DNA from: Globodera rostochiensis
Lineage: Eukaryota > Nematoda > Chromadorea > Rhabditida > Heteroderidae
Length of the DNA: 64,000 bases
Direction of reading: 5' to 3'
NCBI GenBank assembly: GCA_018350325.1
Contig: JAEVLN010000003.1
Location: 5,287,758-5,351,757, forward strand
The stretch's first letter is position 1. Every line of letters starts with the position of its first letter. Both the position numbers and the translations under genes were made by a program. The notes under the pieces were generated by a model. That model had not been told where the DNA came from and searched no databases. It saw nothing but the letters and a program-made list of their open reading frames with translations. Below are positions 21,700 to 33,570 of this stretch, piece after piece.

Positions 21700-22950
21700 T
21701 TCGTACATTTCAGAGCAAGGCTCCTTTTTTATACTGCTTGAATCTTAAATTTACTAGAAATCAAAATTTTTAAAACCGGGTCCGGGTACGCCGGATTTTC
21801 TAGCTCAAACAGACCGGCCCGGGTGAAAAATCCTGATAGTCCTGAAAATCCTGGTTTTTCTAAGACCCGAGCCAGGCACCAGGACCAAGAACGGCACCCA
21901 ACTCGTTCCCCACCCCCAACTCGTTCCCTTTTACCCAACTCGTTCCCCTTAATAAAAATGACAAAAAACCTCAAAAATCGTCGCAAAACTCATGCGAAAA
22001 AAAACGAATTTAGGTGTTTTTGCGTATATCGAACCCCGAACCCAAATTCGAACATTTGGTAGGAAAAAAAACTTTTTTCAAAAAAAAAACAAAATTTTCT
22101 TCAAACAAAAAATTTTTTTAAATCGTTTAAAAGTTATTGTTAGGGTTTTGGGGGTTATAGGGTTACTAATTTGCTCCGGTTGCGAACCCCAGCCGAAATC
22201 AAAAAATTTCGAAAAAAAAATTTTGTTTTCAAAATCGATTTTCTGTAACAGAAAATTTTCAAAAAGCATATTCGTTTACTCTCCCGATCATCCTTACATC
22301 AATTTTGTATCTCTTAATGATCTTATAACAAACAAAAAAAAATTTTTCAAAAATTTTTTGTTCGACCAATTGTTCAAATTTTGGTTAGGGGTTCAGAAAT
22401 GATCAAAATGGATGTCAGAATCGGATTCTACGCCCCGGTATACCCATAGAAAGACCTTTTTATCGACTTTGGGAAACAAAAAAATTTTTTAAAGTCGGGG
22501 TAAAGGGGAACGAGTTGGGTAAAAGGGAACGAGTTGGGTAAAAGGGAACGAGTGGGGCAAAAGGGAACGAGTTGGGCAAAAGGGAACGAGTTGGGCAAAA
22601 GGGAACGAGTTGGGGTGGAACGAGTTGGCGGGGAACGAATCGTCCTTTTACCAAGGACCAAGTGTTTTCTGAAAATTTTAGGTCACAAAAAAAAATGTAA
22701 ATTCGTTTATTTTCTTGATGCTTTGTTTTGAAAATGAATATTTAATTTTATTCAGCATTAAAATACTGAAGATTGGCAAATAAAGATAAAATTTTAAAAT
22801 GGCACTACGGAAATGTCTTATTAAGCGCTTGCTATTTCAATTCAAATGTGGGAGAGGGTTCAATAAGAAATAGCATGCAAATTCAAATTGTTCAAATAGG
22901 CTCAACCAACAAAAATGCCATTTTGTAACTAAGAACATCTCTGTCAACAT
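21700..22950. repeat. Dispersed repeat copy split by a foldback element
   Basis: 21700-21889 plus 22654-22930 together match, inverted, the uninterrupted copy at 48690-49165 (shared blocks: gactcgggtcttagaaaaacc-like, gccaggcaccaggacc, attaagcgcttgctatttca). The interruption is exactly the element at 21890-22653. Confidence 0.8.
21890..22653. mobile_element. Foldback element with terminal 'caactcgttccc' arrays
   Basis: The left end carries three to four units of caactcgttccc(ctttta), the right end about seven inverted units of gggaacgagttgg. It is flanked by the 9-bp duplication aggaccaag (21881-21889 and 22654-22662); the uninterrupted site exists at 48994-49002. 764 bp, with no transposase frame; the interior contains fragments of the common 'ttcgaacccc' dispersed sequence. 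Confidence 0.85.
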
Positions 22951-22954
22951 AAAC

Positions 22955-23725
22955 CCGGGTTTTTCTTTTCCGGAACAGGCATGAACCAAACCCGGGTTTT
23001 TCCTTTCCGGAACAGGAAGCCAAAAATACATGAACCAAACCCGGCTTTTTGCTTTCCGGAACAGAAAGCCAAAAATACGGGAATTAAACCGGTTTTTTCC
23101 TTTCCGGAACAGAAAGCCAAAAATACGGGAATTAAACCCGGTTTTTTCCTTTCCGGAACAGGAAGCCAAAAATACGGGAATTAAACCCGGTTTTTTCCTT
23201 TCCGGAACAGAAAGCCAAAAATACGGGAATTAAACCGGTTTTTTCCTTTCCGGAACAGGAAGCCAAAAATACGGGAATTAAACCGGTTTTTTCCTTTACG
23301 GAAAAGAAAGCCAAAAATACGGGAATTAAACCGGTTTTTTCCTTTCCGGAACAGGAAGCCAAAAATACGGGAATTAAACCGGTTTTTTCCTTTACGGAAA
23401 AGAAAGCCAAAAATACGGGAATTAAACCGGTTTTTTCCTTTACGGAAAAGAAAGCCAAAAATACGGGAATTAAACCGGTTTTTTCCTTTCCGGAACAGGA
23501 AGCCAAAAATACGGGAATTAAACCGGTTTTTTCCTTTCCGGACCAGGAAGCCAAAAATACGGGAATTAAACCCACCCGGTTTTTTTCCGGAACAGGAAAC
23601 CAAAATACGGGAATTAAACCGGTTTTTTCCTTTACGGAAAAGAAAGCCAAAAATACATGAACCAAACGGCTTTTTGCTTTCCGGAACAGGAAACCAAAAA
23701 TACGGGAATTAAACCGGTTTTGACG
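22955..23725. repeat. 48-bp minisatellite, about 16 copies
   Basis: The unit is 48 bp: ccggttttttcctttccgga followed by acaggaagccaaaaatacgg and gaattaaa. Two variants alternate (tccggaacagga and tacggaaaagaa). Because 48 is a multiple of three, long frames stay open on both strands; these are not genes. Confidence 0.95.
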
Positions 23726-24069
23726 AATTTTGAATTGTTTTTACGCATAAATTGACTGGAAGATTTTAACGATATTTGTGCTCCAAAATTAACGTAAAAT
23801 GATCAAGAGATCTAATGTGTTGAAAGGGCATTTTGAAAAATGGGCTTTTTCTATTGGTTTGAATCTATAAAATGCCAAATCATGATTTTCTCCATTAAAA
23901 TACAAATATTTAAACTTCCAGCTAACTTCATTTTCCAAGGACGTTTTTAATTTTCTAAAATCGATGGTCCATTTTCAAGGACTGTGATTGAAATGCTTTA
24001 ATGGACAACGAAAAATATAAATGATAAAACGACCGTAACCTTCGACAACAAATCACAAATTGTCGTTAT
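23726..24069. other. No gene recognised
   Basis: AT-rich sequence between the minisatellite and the SPRY remnant of the second BTB copy. Confidence 0.5.
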
Positions 24070-25733
24070 TCAATTCTCATCAGAAATGTTGAATTTGAAA
24101 TTGGGACCAAAATTCGCTTCGATTTTGGTGCCAGAGCCCGACAACGTAACGTTATGGAAACAAATTGGCGGCAAAAGAGACAAATGAATTGTCGGTGTCT
24201 AAAAACCCAAATATTTATTAAAGTTGGCCCCCTCCCCTTTTTAAGCTTATAAAAAGTTGGGCGGAAATAATTCCATAATCCCGCAACACTTCAATTACGA
24301 ATTCCTTTGGCCAGCCGATGTCACTGCAGTGAACCTAATGGAGATTCTATTCCACTGCCAACTCCGACTCAAACTTGGCCCAAAGTCCTTATCATATTTA
24401 GGCCTACCCGAGTTGGTCCCGGCACGTCCATTAGTTGGGAATTTCAGCTGGTAAGGCTTGGGCAGAGCGCGGTCCGGACGAGAATAGTGCTGCAAAATGC
24501 TGACCAGCTCGGCATCCGTCAACACTCCAGACGGAACTGTCAAAGCGCAGGTGGTCGTCAACCGTATTTTAAATCCAAAAGAAATCAAAGGTCCCCAAAA
24601 AGGTTCTAACCAATATTCTCAAAGTCCTCTTGTGAAATGAGGGGAAAACGAATTTTGAAAAGTGCCGGGCCGAGCATTGCGCGTCTATTCGCCGCTGAAG
24701 GCTCTTTCCCATTTTGACGGCATTTTTCGTCCGCCCAGCGAAGTGCCTAATTATTTAAAAAGGAAATATAAACAATAATTAAAATAATTTTAATTTGTTT
24801 TATTATTTTTTATAAATTTACGGCATTCCAAATTGCAATTTCTTCGCTGATCATCAACTCGTCACGGTCCAAAATCTCACACAATAATTTTTGATCACTT
24901 TGTAAAAATGCTTCCGAGAGGATCAAAGCGTCCGCATTCAAATCGATGTGCTCCAAACAACAGCAAGCAAATGCCTAATTTAAGTAAACTATTTTATATT
25001 TACAAATTCCCGATTATAATAAAATAACTCTAATCATGATTGTTTAAAAAAAGACAATAAAATTTATTTCGGATTAACCCCCACCTCTTCTCCAAGGAAG
25101 CGAGTCTGGTCAAATGCGAGAAAAATATTGCTCAGCTTCGATATGGGAAAGGTCAAACACCAATCGACGAGTTCAGGAAGATCATATTTTTTAGCTTAAA
25201 TTCAAAATTTAAACCAAAAATGTATAAATCCATAAAAATTCCTGACCCGCGTAAAGCACAGAAATTGCATTGTCCCCGTTCAGCCCGCTCACATCGTCCA
25301 CATAAATGAAGCTGAGCATCACCTTGAACGCCCCCACCTCCACGTCCGGCACCTCCACGGGTTTAATCTCTTCCGAAGGGTCTAAAAAATTTGTTATCAA
25401 AAAATTTTCAATTATTTTCTCAGCTTACCCAACCCCATAAAATAAATTTGTTTTATCAAAACCGCACCGGTCCCAGCGGCGGCGGTCTTTGCATTTCGGG
25501 CATCAAAACGGAACATTGTCTCAAAAACGTCGGAAGACGCCTTCAGAATCAGTTTATGTGCCGGCAGAAGCTTAAACATTTCAAAAAAGTGAGAATTATG
25601 AAAAATTCGATTTTATCCTCCCAAAACTCGCCTCCTTTTCGTCTCCTTTCCCCACCAAAAATTGAACGTCCGCTTCATTGCCCGTGTCCAGCAAATGCTT
25701 AATACGGTCGACCGAAGAAATTGGTTTTGGCAT
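24070..25733 (-). pseudogene. BTB-BACK gene copy 2 with SPRY remnant
   Basis: Exons 25733-25632, 25570-25429, 25381-25247, 25194-25085, 24974-24822, 24746-24611 and one from 24536 have agreeing phases. They encode BTB ([51 protein letters not shown]) and BACK ([32 protein letters not shown]). Intron 1 again has a GC donor. Exon 2 has 20 extra residues against copy 1 (AKTAAAGTGAVLIKQIYFMG). Downstream only the last SPRY exon survives (24199-24070), with an in-frame stop after AANLFP and intact [13 protein letters not shown] in another frame; the other three SPRY exons are gone. The BTB-BACK part alone is open and could still be expressed, ending near 24295 (ORF reading SRPDRALPKPYQLKFPTNG). 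Confidence 0.75.
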
Positions 25734-26687
25734 TTCAAAAAATTGTCTTTTTAAAAGCGTCTGGAAACAAAAATAGAAATTAATATATTAATGATTTTAA
25801 ATTCCAAAAGCAAGTCCTAAAGATTTAATTTTTTTCTTGACTAAAGACGAATAAAATGGATATTCCAATTCGGCGAAAGAAGTAGAAATATTTTTGAGGA
25901 GATAATTTGATTGAAACTTAATTGGACTAAAATATGCAAATGCATATAAAATTAAATTAATGGAATTTATTCATATAAAATCACATAACCTCCTCTCCTT
26001 TTTGTGGGTTTTTTGCGATTATGCCAAAGAGCGCTCACTCATAATAAATGAATGAATGAATTCGATAAAATCAGTAAAAGTGCGTATCGTAAGTAGAGTA
26101 TACGGAGGGGGCAGGCATTTTGTGTCATCTAATTACAGATGAAGATTTAAAATTATTCGTTTTGGGAAATATTTTTTAAATGTAAAAAAGAGAAATTGAG
26201 AAACGATGGATTCTTTTTACTTTATTCGACAAAGTTAACTAGAACCCGGGGAAAATATGGATCATAGGGCCCAAGCTCAAAATCACTCAAACCCACTTTT
26301 GTAGGTATTCTTAGGTGCTGAGATGATAGACCAATCAAAAAATTTTGGGGCCAATACGTTTAAACCTCTTTTTAAACCGGTTCAAATTTTGGAAAAGCAT
26401 AGGAGAGGGGAGCCTTTTGGCCAAACGTAGAATTTTTTTTTTTAGAATTGTCTGAAGATATGTTTTTGGTGCACGGACTACGAAAAATTTTCAAATTACT
26501 AAAGTAGGGTATACGGAGGGGGCAGGCATTTTTTGTCATCTACTAATTACAGATGAAGATTTAAAATTATTCGCTTTTGGGAAATATTTAACAATGGTTA
26601 TGATTTCTTTTTACTTTATTCACAAAAGTAAAGTAGAGCACGGAATGTCGATGAATCAGGCAAAATTATGCTATTTTTTATTATAAT
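25734..26687. repeat. Spacer with a ~130-bp direct repeat
   Basis: 26092-26235 and 26505-26632 are the same sequence (tatacggagggggcaggcat ... tgaagatttaaaattattcg ... ctttttactttattc). Between them, 26395-26490 is a piece of the foldback-element core (gagccttttgg, gaagatatgtt). No gene recognised. Confidence 0.65.
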
Positions 26688-26832
26688 CGGGAATTTGTAA
26701 ATATAAAATAGTTTACTTAAATTAGGCATTTGCTTGCTGTTGTTTGGAGCACATCGATTTGAATGCGGACGCTTTGATCCTCTCGGAAGCATTTTTACAA
26801 AGTGATCAAAAATTATTGTGTGAGATTCTGGA
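26688..26832 (+). pseudogene. Inverted fragment of BTB copy 2 (BACK exon)
   Basis: Essentially the exact reverse of 24880-25020: intron end TTAG, then codons for CLEHIDLNADALILSEAF and LLCEIL. It stops abruptly at 26830 where the 'ctctctc' tandem-repeat sequence begins (to about 26955). Near-identity points to a recent copy-and-invert event. Confidence 0.85.
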
Positions 26833-27283
26833 GAGAGAGGTAGACGGCGAGAGTAATTTAATTTGGACATCAACGCCCCCCATCTAAAAATTGTTTTTTT
26901 GAAAAATTTCTTGAATTTTATTTTTTGAAGAATAGTGTGCTAAGAAGAGAGAGGCAGACGGCCAAATTCCGACACTTTCTCGAGTTTTAGCATAACCTCC
27001 CCTTCGAGTTTATACGGATCTAAAGTACAATTTGGGCAGCTTCTGAAATAACAACGGTTCTGCTGTAGTTTATGTTGGACTCAATTAATCTGCTCATTAA
27101 GGAGCTTTATCTTGGACCAAAATGGACTCCAAAATAAAGTCTTACCACTCAAGAGGATTCGAAACCCGCACCCAATCCGACTTAACGAAAAGACAAATTG
27201 TCAAAAAATACGTCCCAAACAAAATCAAATAGCAAATCAATATCATCATTAAAATTCCTGTGCTGGCCATCTTTAGGGATGCC
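26833..27283. other. Repeat copy and unassigned sequence
   Basis: 26833-26955 is a reverse copy of the 109-bp tandem unit of 3.3 kb. The rest shows nothing recognisable. Confidence 0.55.
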
Positions 27284-27421
27284 TTTTCATCCCTGTCCCC
27301 GGGCGGGAATGAGACCGGGGATCCCCGTTTTTGGGGATGGGTAAACCGGGGAATGGGGACGGGGATGAGAATAGCCGGGGATCCCGGTTTTCCCGCCCCA
27401 CCCCCCGGCTCTAACCCTAAT
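27284..27421. mobile_element. Short hAT-like MITE, GGGGATCCCCG-rich
   Basis: Begins TAGGGATGCC and ends GGCTCTAACCCTA with an interior of cccggg/ggggatcccc words like the 127-bp MITE at 13.1 kb. The flanks show no clear 8-bp duplication, so it is old or truncated. Confidence 0.55.
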
Positions 27422-27429
27422 GCTTAAAT

Positions 27430-28640
27430 GCAAAAGTCCTCTTTAGCCTACAATAGTCGTTCGATTTGGTCGCGACCCGTCCATTAGTTGGGAATTGCAG
27501 CGGGTACAGTTCGGTCAGAGTGAGATTCGGATGAGAATGGTGCAGATACACGCTTTTTAGCTCGTCTTGTGTCAGCACTCCGGACGGAACTGTCAAAAAA
27601 GTGGGAGCTCAGCCGGGTCTTGAAGTCGGAATTACGGAAAAAATGGATCTTACCAATATTATTAGAAAAAGCCTCTTTTGGGATTTGTCTAAAAATGTCA
27701 AAAAGCGTTCTTTTCAGAAAAAAAGTATTAATTCTCAAAATTCAAAGTTGTTTTACGGCATTCCAAATTGTAAGTTCTTTGCGGATAATCAACTCGTCAC
27801 GGTCCAGAATCTCACACAATAATTTTTGGCTAATTTTCGAAAACGCTTCTGAGAGGAGCAAAGTGTTGGCCTTCTGATCGATGAAATCCAAACAGCGTTG
27901 AGCAAAGTCCCGAAATTTAATTAAATATTTTATTTTTAATATACATATAGGTAATTACAGTTAATTCATTAGAAAGTATTTTTTGAAATTTGCTCAACCT
28001 CTTCTCCAAGGGAGCGAACATGGTCAAACGCGAGAAAAATATTGCTCAGTTCCGGTATGGGAAAGTTCAAACACGAATTGACAAGTTCAGGAAGATCATA
28101 TTTTTTTGCTTAAATTAAAACAAAAATGTAAAAAATCATAAAAATTTTATGACCCGCATAAAGCACAGCGATTGCATTGTCCCCGTTCAGCCCGCTCACA
28201 TCGTCCACATAAATGAAGCTGAGCATCACCTTGAACGCCCCCACCTCCACGTCCGGCACCTCCACGGGTTTAATCTCTTCCGAAGGGTCTAAAAAATTTG
28301 TTATCAAAAAATTTTCAATTATTTTCTCAGCTTACCCAACCCCATAAAATAAATTTGTTTTATCAAAACCGCACCGGTCCCAGCGGCGGCGGTCTTTGCA
28401 TTTCGGGCATCAAAACGGAACATTGTCTCAAAAACGTCGGAAGACGCCTTCAGAATCAGTTTATGTGCCGGCAGAAGCTTAAACATTTCAAAAAAGTGAG
28501 AATTATGAAAAATTCGATTTTATCCTCCCAAAACTCGCCTCCTTTTCGTCTCCTTTCCCCACCAAAAATTGAACGTCCGCTTCATTGCCCGTGTCCAGCA
28601 AATGCTTAATACGGTCGACCGAAGAAATTGGTTTTGGCAT
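27430..28640 (-). pseudogene. BTB-BACK gene copy 3, internally deleted
   Basis: Exons 28640-28539, 28477-28336, 28288-28154, 28108-27999 and 27909-27757 keep BTB and the first half of BACK in frame, with the same GC donor in intron 1 and, as in copy 1, a CGG in place of AG at the fifth exon. The following exon has lost the LRWADEK part; only a short piece (27688-27646, IPKEAFSNNI in a shifted frame) remains. A last exon from 27591 encodes [20 protein letters not shown]. No SPRY exons follow. Bases 28170-28672 are virtually identical to 25263-25765 in copy 2, introns included. Confidence 0.8.
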
Positions 28641-29169
28641 TTCAAAAAATTGTCTTTTTAAAAGCGTCTGGAAAAATAGAAATTTTTATTTTAGGAAATT
28701 AATCTTTAAATCGGATTCAAGAGTTATGGAACTTAGGTATATTTGGAATGTCCAATTTCGAAAACTACACGCATTCCGAAATTTTCCAAAAAACATTAAC
28801 GCGCACAATTTTAGGCTTACTTTTTTTTTCTCTGTTCTCTTAGCACTACGCTATCTCACTTTTTTTTTTTGCATTTCTCTAATTCTGCTCGCTGATCTGA
28901 TTTTTAAGTACCACAAAACGTCTATTTGCCCTATTTTTATGGCAAAAATGCCATTACTTTGAAATGCCATTTTTCTTAACACTTCTATAGGTAGGATGAC
29001 ATTTCACAGAGTAAGCCAAAATCGAAAAAAAGAATAAAAAGGATTGCCCGTTTGCGCAAATTTTGTTAAATTTAATGAAGGAATTCATTTGGAAAAAAAA
29101 TTTATCAGTTGTTCACGGCGCGATACATATGTACATATCAATATGATAAATGTTTATTCCAATTTGAAT
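28641..29169. other. No gene recognised
   Basis: Upstream side of BTB copy 3; T-runs and AT-rich sequence only. Confidence 0.5.
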
Positions 29170-30069
29170 TTACATCCAATTCCGTTCCTCCTCCGGCGGC
29201 TCATTCATAAAGTTCTTTGAAGTCAATAATGACGCGATTCCCCCGACAATAATTAGCCACCTTTTCGTATTCGGCCCATTTGTCCTTGTCACGTTTAAAC
29301 GAACAACGAATTAACAGCCATATGCCTCCATCAAAGCGCCGCAACTCCATTCGCTCCCCCGTCAAATTATTATTCAATTTAAATGGCACAATGGCAGCAG
29401 AAGAAAAAGTCCAAAAATAAATGATGAAATTGACCGGTTCGATCGAATTGAAAAATGCCTTAAAATAAGAATTTAAACAGAAAAAGTTCAATAAAACAAA
29501 ACTCACCAATTTGAGTCCTTCCATTTCTGGCCAACTCGAATAACGTTGACATTTCAGCACCTTCGGAATGCCATCCCCGCGGGGCGTGTGCAACCATTTG
29601 GTCATTGCTTGGGCAGAAGAAGCGCCGGCACTGTCATCAGCCGGGAACTCGGGGAAAAGATTAAGGCATTCGATCACTCGGAGCTTTGGGCAATCGCCGA
29701 GAACGGTGGAAGAAAATTGGCGCAAACAGTCGAGATCGGAGGGAAGCAATTCAAATCCGCAAATGTTGTCTTTGAACAAAGGCCAAACATTTTTCCAAAT
29801 GATTTCCAAACTGCGGCTTCCGAATGCGGATGTTCCAAAGCAAAGATTGGTCCCTCTGGAGTCGAAAAGTCGGCCGATGCGTTGGAGAAATTCGACGACA
29901 CTTTGATCAATATATCTAAAAAATGAAGAAAGAAATAAACATTTGTGGGAAAACTTTTGGCTCAACTTCAGTTTATGCGTCCAATCAAAGTTTTATGCTA
30001 CAGTCTAACAAAAGTTAGTATCGAGAATGTGTTGAAATATTTTGGTGTTTTCATGAAAACGACGATACA

Positions 30070-30935
30070 TTAAGAAGTAGAGTCCGAACCAAGCCCAAAA
30101 ATTTTTTGGTTTTTTGTACAAAAAAAAACAACCAAAATTTTGGTTTTGGTTTTGGTCAAATTGGGCAAAACCCAAAAGAAACCCAAAAAATTTTGTACAA
30201 AATTTTGTTTGGGTCATGCCCTCTTAGTTTATGTGTTGGGTTCGAACCCGCCGTAGTGCGAGCACTTATTTTTTATTTTTCCTCTTCTCACATACGCTTC
30301 CCTCCACTAATAAATTTTAAAATAAATTTTGAATTTTTTTTAAAAAGCAAAAAAAGTACCGTAATTTTAAAATTTTGGTTGCAAATCCCTTAACAAATTC
30401 AGTCAAAAATTCAAAATTTTCTCGGCGGCGCCTATCGGCACCGCCGACCGCCACCCCCTAGTAAAGCAGCATTTGCAAAAAGAAATTGGATTTCTGAAAA
30501 TTCAAAAAATCGGCAAATTATCGAAATTTTACACAATTTTCTTAGCAATAAAAAAGTTTTGGCATTAAATTCATATATTTACACACCTAAAAAAATTCCT
30601 GATTCAGCCGGTATTCCTGATTGTTGGGTTTGACAGGTGGTTACCCTGATTTAATATAATTCATCGATTTATGATGAGTGGTCAGAAAAAGCTTTGAATA
30701 AAACTTTTATTAAAAAATTTTAAGAAAATCGTAAATTTGGGCATTTTATTATGGTTTCTAAAATTTTTTGGTTTTGTACAAAATTTTGGGTTTTGTCAAC
30801 CCCAAAAATACCAAAACCAAAAGAAACCCAAAAATTTGGTTTTGGTTTTGGTCAAATTGAGCAAACCCCAAAAGAAACCAAAACCAAAAGAAACCCAAAA
30901 AATTTTGTACAAAATTTTGTTTGGGCTGAGTTGCC
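30070..30935. repeat. Repeated 'ggttttggtcaaattgggca' sequence
   Basis: Blocks at 30075-30225 and 30755-30935 share gttttggtcaaattg, aaaagaaacccaaaaaattt and tgtacaaaattttgtttggg. Between them, 30340-30470 is a reverse copy of the GGCGG...CCGCC hairpin repeat. A GGGTTCGAACCCG tRNA box-B-like word lies at 30239-30251. Confidence 0.65.
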
Positions 30936-30968
30936 GGTCTCTATTAAGAAGCATGTCATGGTTAGGGC

Positions 30969-31649
30969 TAGGGTTGGACAAGATCGGATATTATCCGGGC
31001 CCTCCGGATAGCGGTTCCACCGGTTCCTTGACACCCGGATACCGGTACCGGATAGTAATTTACAGCCGGATTTCCGTCCGGATACCGGATATTTTTCAAT
31101 TTTTGATCAAATTTTCACTCAATTTTTGCCAAAAAGTAAATAAACGCATAAAATAAACGAATAAAATCAAATTCAATCAAGTTAGATCGTTAATTATTTG
31201 ATTTGTCAATAACTCTTCTTCCTGACAAATGAGGCGACGGTCAAAGCGTACTAGGAATTTTTTGGCGGGGGGGCTGATTAACAAAAAAAAATCGATTTTA
31301 TGGGTGGGCGGTTTCTGAATTTATAGCGCAATGTATTTGTAAAGAAAATTTGAGCATTTTTGTTGATAAAGCCAATTGTTTTGTGAAATTGGTAACTAAT
31401 TATAAAAGCCCATATTTCTCTATTTACTGTAATTTTAAATAGGAAATGGCAAAATGTAACGCAAATTCAAAAATTTTACTAGCGCCAACACCATCAAAAA
31501 AAATCACTCCGAAAAAATACCACCATTAGGGCTGCTTAACCCGCCCGGGTCCAACCCCCGGATACCGGGTATCCCGGATCCTGGACACGCGTGCCCAAAA
31601 CACCCGTATACTGGTCCCGGTTCCGGATACCCGTTCTTGTCCAACCCTA
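30969..31649. mobile_element. hAT-type non-autonomous element (TAGGGTTGGACAAGA family, copy 2)
   Basis: Same 15-bp terminal inverted repeats as 4846-5851 and an exact 8-bp target duplication gttagggc (30961-30968 and 31650-31657). 681 bp; it lacks the nested segment of copy 1 over 5110-5470. Confidence 0.93.
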
Positions 31650-32394
31650 GTTAGGGCCATGTAAATGTTTTAAACCCTGTTTAAGAATTCGCAAGTAGCC
31701 TCAAATGAAAATGACGATAAATTTCTCGGTTTTTTTGGCTCTCGGTCTCGAGTCTTGGTAAAAATTTCAATTCCCGAGCATCCCTAGTATGAACTTGTGG
31801 GTTAGGATATACAAAGTATAAGCGATGATTGACCTACGCATAAAATTTAGATTGGACGCATAAACTGAAGTAAAGCCAAACTTTTAATGGCTTTCAAATA
31901 ATTTCAACCGAAAATGACCTTATTAGAAGGCATTCAAATCCGATCACTTTAACTGGAAGCGGATTTTGCGGAATTGGCAGCCGACGTTTGAAATCATTGC
32001 CAATGCGCATGACAATCTCAGCGCCGTTTCCATTAATTGCGCGACGAATTTCCAACCGACCCAACGACCATTCCTTCAACTTTAAACGTTCGTTCACCAA
32101 AAGATAAGTCCATTCTTTCGATTTGAAATGCGCGTCCACCAAACGGTCAAATTGATCGCTGAGAAGCTCCACTTTTAGGCCGAGTTCAAAAGGTCCACAA
32201 AATTCGAAGACTTCGTAACAAAACGTCGTCGCAAATGGATGAAAAACTGTTTTAAGTCATGAAATTCGAAAAAGTGCGCCAAGTGGTGTTTAGGAACGTA
32301 GAATCCAAATCTGACTTCCATTTTGACCGATCGAACCCCGGCCTTAAATTCAAGTTTTTCGAAAAATAATCAATTTAAATTTTACAATAAAAAA

Positions 32395-32782
32395 TCGAAA
32401 AGTCGGCGAATGCTTTGGAGAAATTCTATGAAGCGCCATCCGAGCACAAAAGGGCCACAGAATTTAAATACTTCGAACAAAAGGTCGGCACAAATGGAAC
32501 TGAAATTTGGGGGTTAAATGAGAAGATGAATGGGTGCCAAATAGACAATTTCCCGTTTTGTTAAAATTGGTCAAAAAAAACTCCAAAATTTTCTCTAACG
32601 GGGAAGAGGCGTGAAACCTTTAAAAATTGTCAGAAATTTTCTTTTAATTGAGAACTTCCCGATACCGCTCTACCCTAAATGAAACTGAAAAATTCTTCCA
32701 TTTATGGCATATTTGCCTAGTCCTTTCAAAAAAAACTCACATTTCCTTCAATAGTTTCTCCACATTCTTGATTGTCCGACAT
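32395..32782 (-). pseudogene. F-box-like family 5' fragment (copy N)
   Basis: Exon 1 (32782-32741) starts MSDNQE but is 2 bases short against intact copies, shifting its phase. The exon-2 start ([18 protein letters not shown], from 32511) runs at about 32438 directly into an exon-3 piece ([10 protein letters not shown]). A fused, deleted remnant lying just upstream of copy D. Confidence 0.7.
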
Positions 32783-32919
32783 TTGTTTTTTGTTGCAACA
32801 AATAATTTTTACGATTCCAAATGAACTAAAAAACTGTGAAAAGACGGCAATTTTAACATATAAAAAAACTCAGGCCGATCCATTTACAAATTAGTGAATC
32901 GAACGATTTTAAATTCAGA

Positions 32920-33038
32920 TACCGTATATACTCTTATAATCCCCCAACCTCTAATAATCCCCCAAGCTCTACTAATAATTCCCCCTCCTCTGAATAGGTT
33001 GAAAAATTCCTGGGGGGATTACAAGCGTATATACGGTA
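32920..33038. mobile_element. 119-bp palindromic MITE, TACCGTATATAC ends
   Basis: The ends are a ~26-bp inverted repeat (TACCGTATATACTCTTATAAT and ATTACAAGCGTATATACGGTA) followed inward by ccccc/ggggg. If the outermost TA is the target duplication it would be a Tc1/mariner-like MITE (inference). Confidence 0.7.
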
Positions 33039-33094
33039 CAGAAACTGGTAAGAATTTTCGAAAATCTAACAATTGAATTATTGTGCGCAAATGT

Positions 33095-33205
33095 GGACTT
33101 ATGGGCGATGGATCGGCGAGGGCACATAAAAATCGATAAATGTTTTCTGACGAGGCGGCAGAGAAGCGAAAACTATTTGGTAAATTTTTGTGCAATCAAA
33201 GTTGA
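33095..33205. repeat. 'gatgagacagagaag' dispersed repeat
   Basis: Member of the family described at 2930-3140; further degenerate 109-bp units follow at 33370-33570. Confidence 0.6.
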
Positions 33206-33345
33206 ATGTTTGTCTTGTAACGCGGGGTTTGATTTTTCTGAAGATTGCGCCAAGGGCTAAACAGTGAAGAAGGATAGGCACGTAAATGCTGGACATCACC
33301 GTGACAACAATCAACTTGTGAATGGGCTGCATATTTGCGATACTG
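33206..33345 (-). pseudogene. Possible 7TM receptor exon fragment
   Basis: The minus strand reads HKLIVVTVMSSIYVPILLHC then LALGAIFRKIKP: about 24 hydrophobic residues followed by basic ones, as in a transmembrane helix meeting a cytoplasmic loop of a nematode receptor. No flanking exons recognised. Identification rests on hydrophobicity only. Confidence 0.35.
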
Positions 33346-33570
33346 TACAAAATTAATTTAAAAAATAAAATTTTCAAGAAATTAAAAAAAAAAACAATTT
33401 TTAGATGGGGTGCGTTGATTTCCAAATTACTCTCGTCGCCTGACTCTCTATTTTTAGCACACTATTCTTCAAAAAATAAAATTTCAAGAAAAAATTAAAA
33501 AAAAATTTTAGATGGGGTGCGTTGATGTGCAAATTACTCTCCGCCTGCTCTCTCTTTTAGCACACTTTTC

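Larger units (their letters stand above)
29170..32240 (-). pseudogene. F-box-like family copy D, intron swollen by mobile elements
   Basis: Exon 2 at about 32240-31911 has one extra base at the F-box start and an internal partial duplication ([22 protein letters not shown]). Its second intron (31910-29916) holds a hAT element and other repeats. Exon 3 (29915-29507) and exon 4 (29458-29201) read open: [48 protein letters not shown]. The end near 29180 reads FMNEPPEEE in another frame, a tail variant also seen in copy G. Exon 1 is not next to it; the nearest candidate (32782) belongs to another fragment. The frameshift in the F-box part makes it non-functional as a whole, though exons 3-4 look preserved. 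Confidence 0.7.

Noticed and set aside
22837..23665. Long open frames on both strands, up to 177 codons, with repeated peptide units
   Set aside because: They follow directly from a 48-bp tandem repeat (multiple of three); both strands and two frames are open at once, so they are not a gene.
26092..26632. Direct repeats considered as LTRs of a small retrotransposon
   Set aside because: Arms of about 130 bp are separated by only ~270 bp with no TG...CA ends, primer-binding site or coding sequence.
30796..31156. Phe/Gly/Lys-rich frames (FGFGQI words)
   Set aside because: They come from a dispersed ggttttggtcaaattgggca repeat and hAT subterminal sequence.
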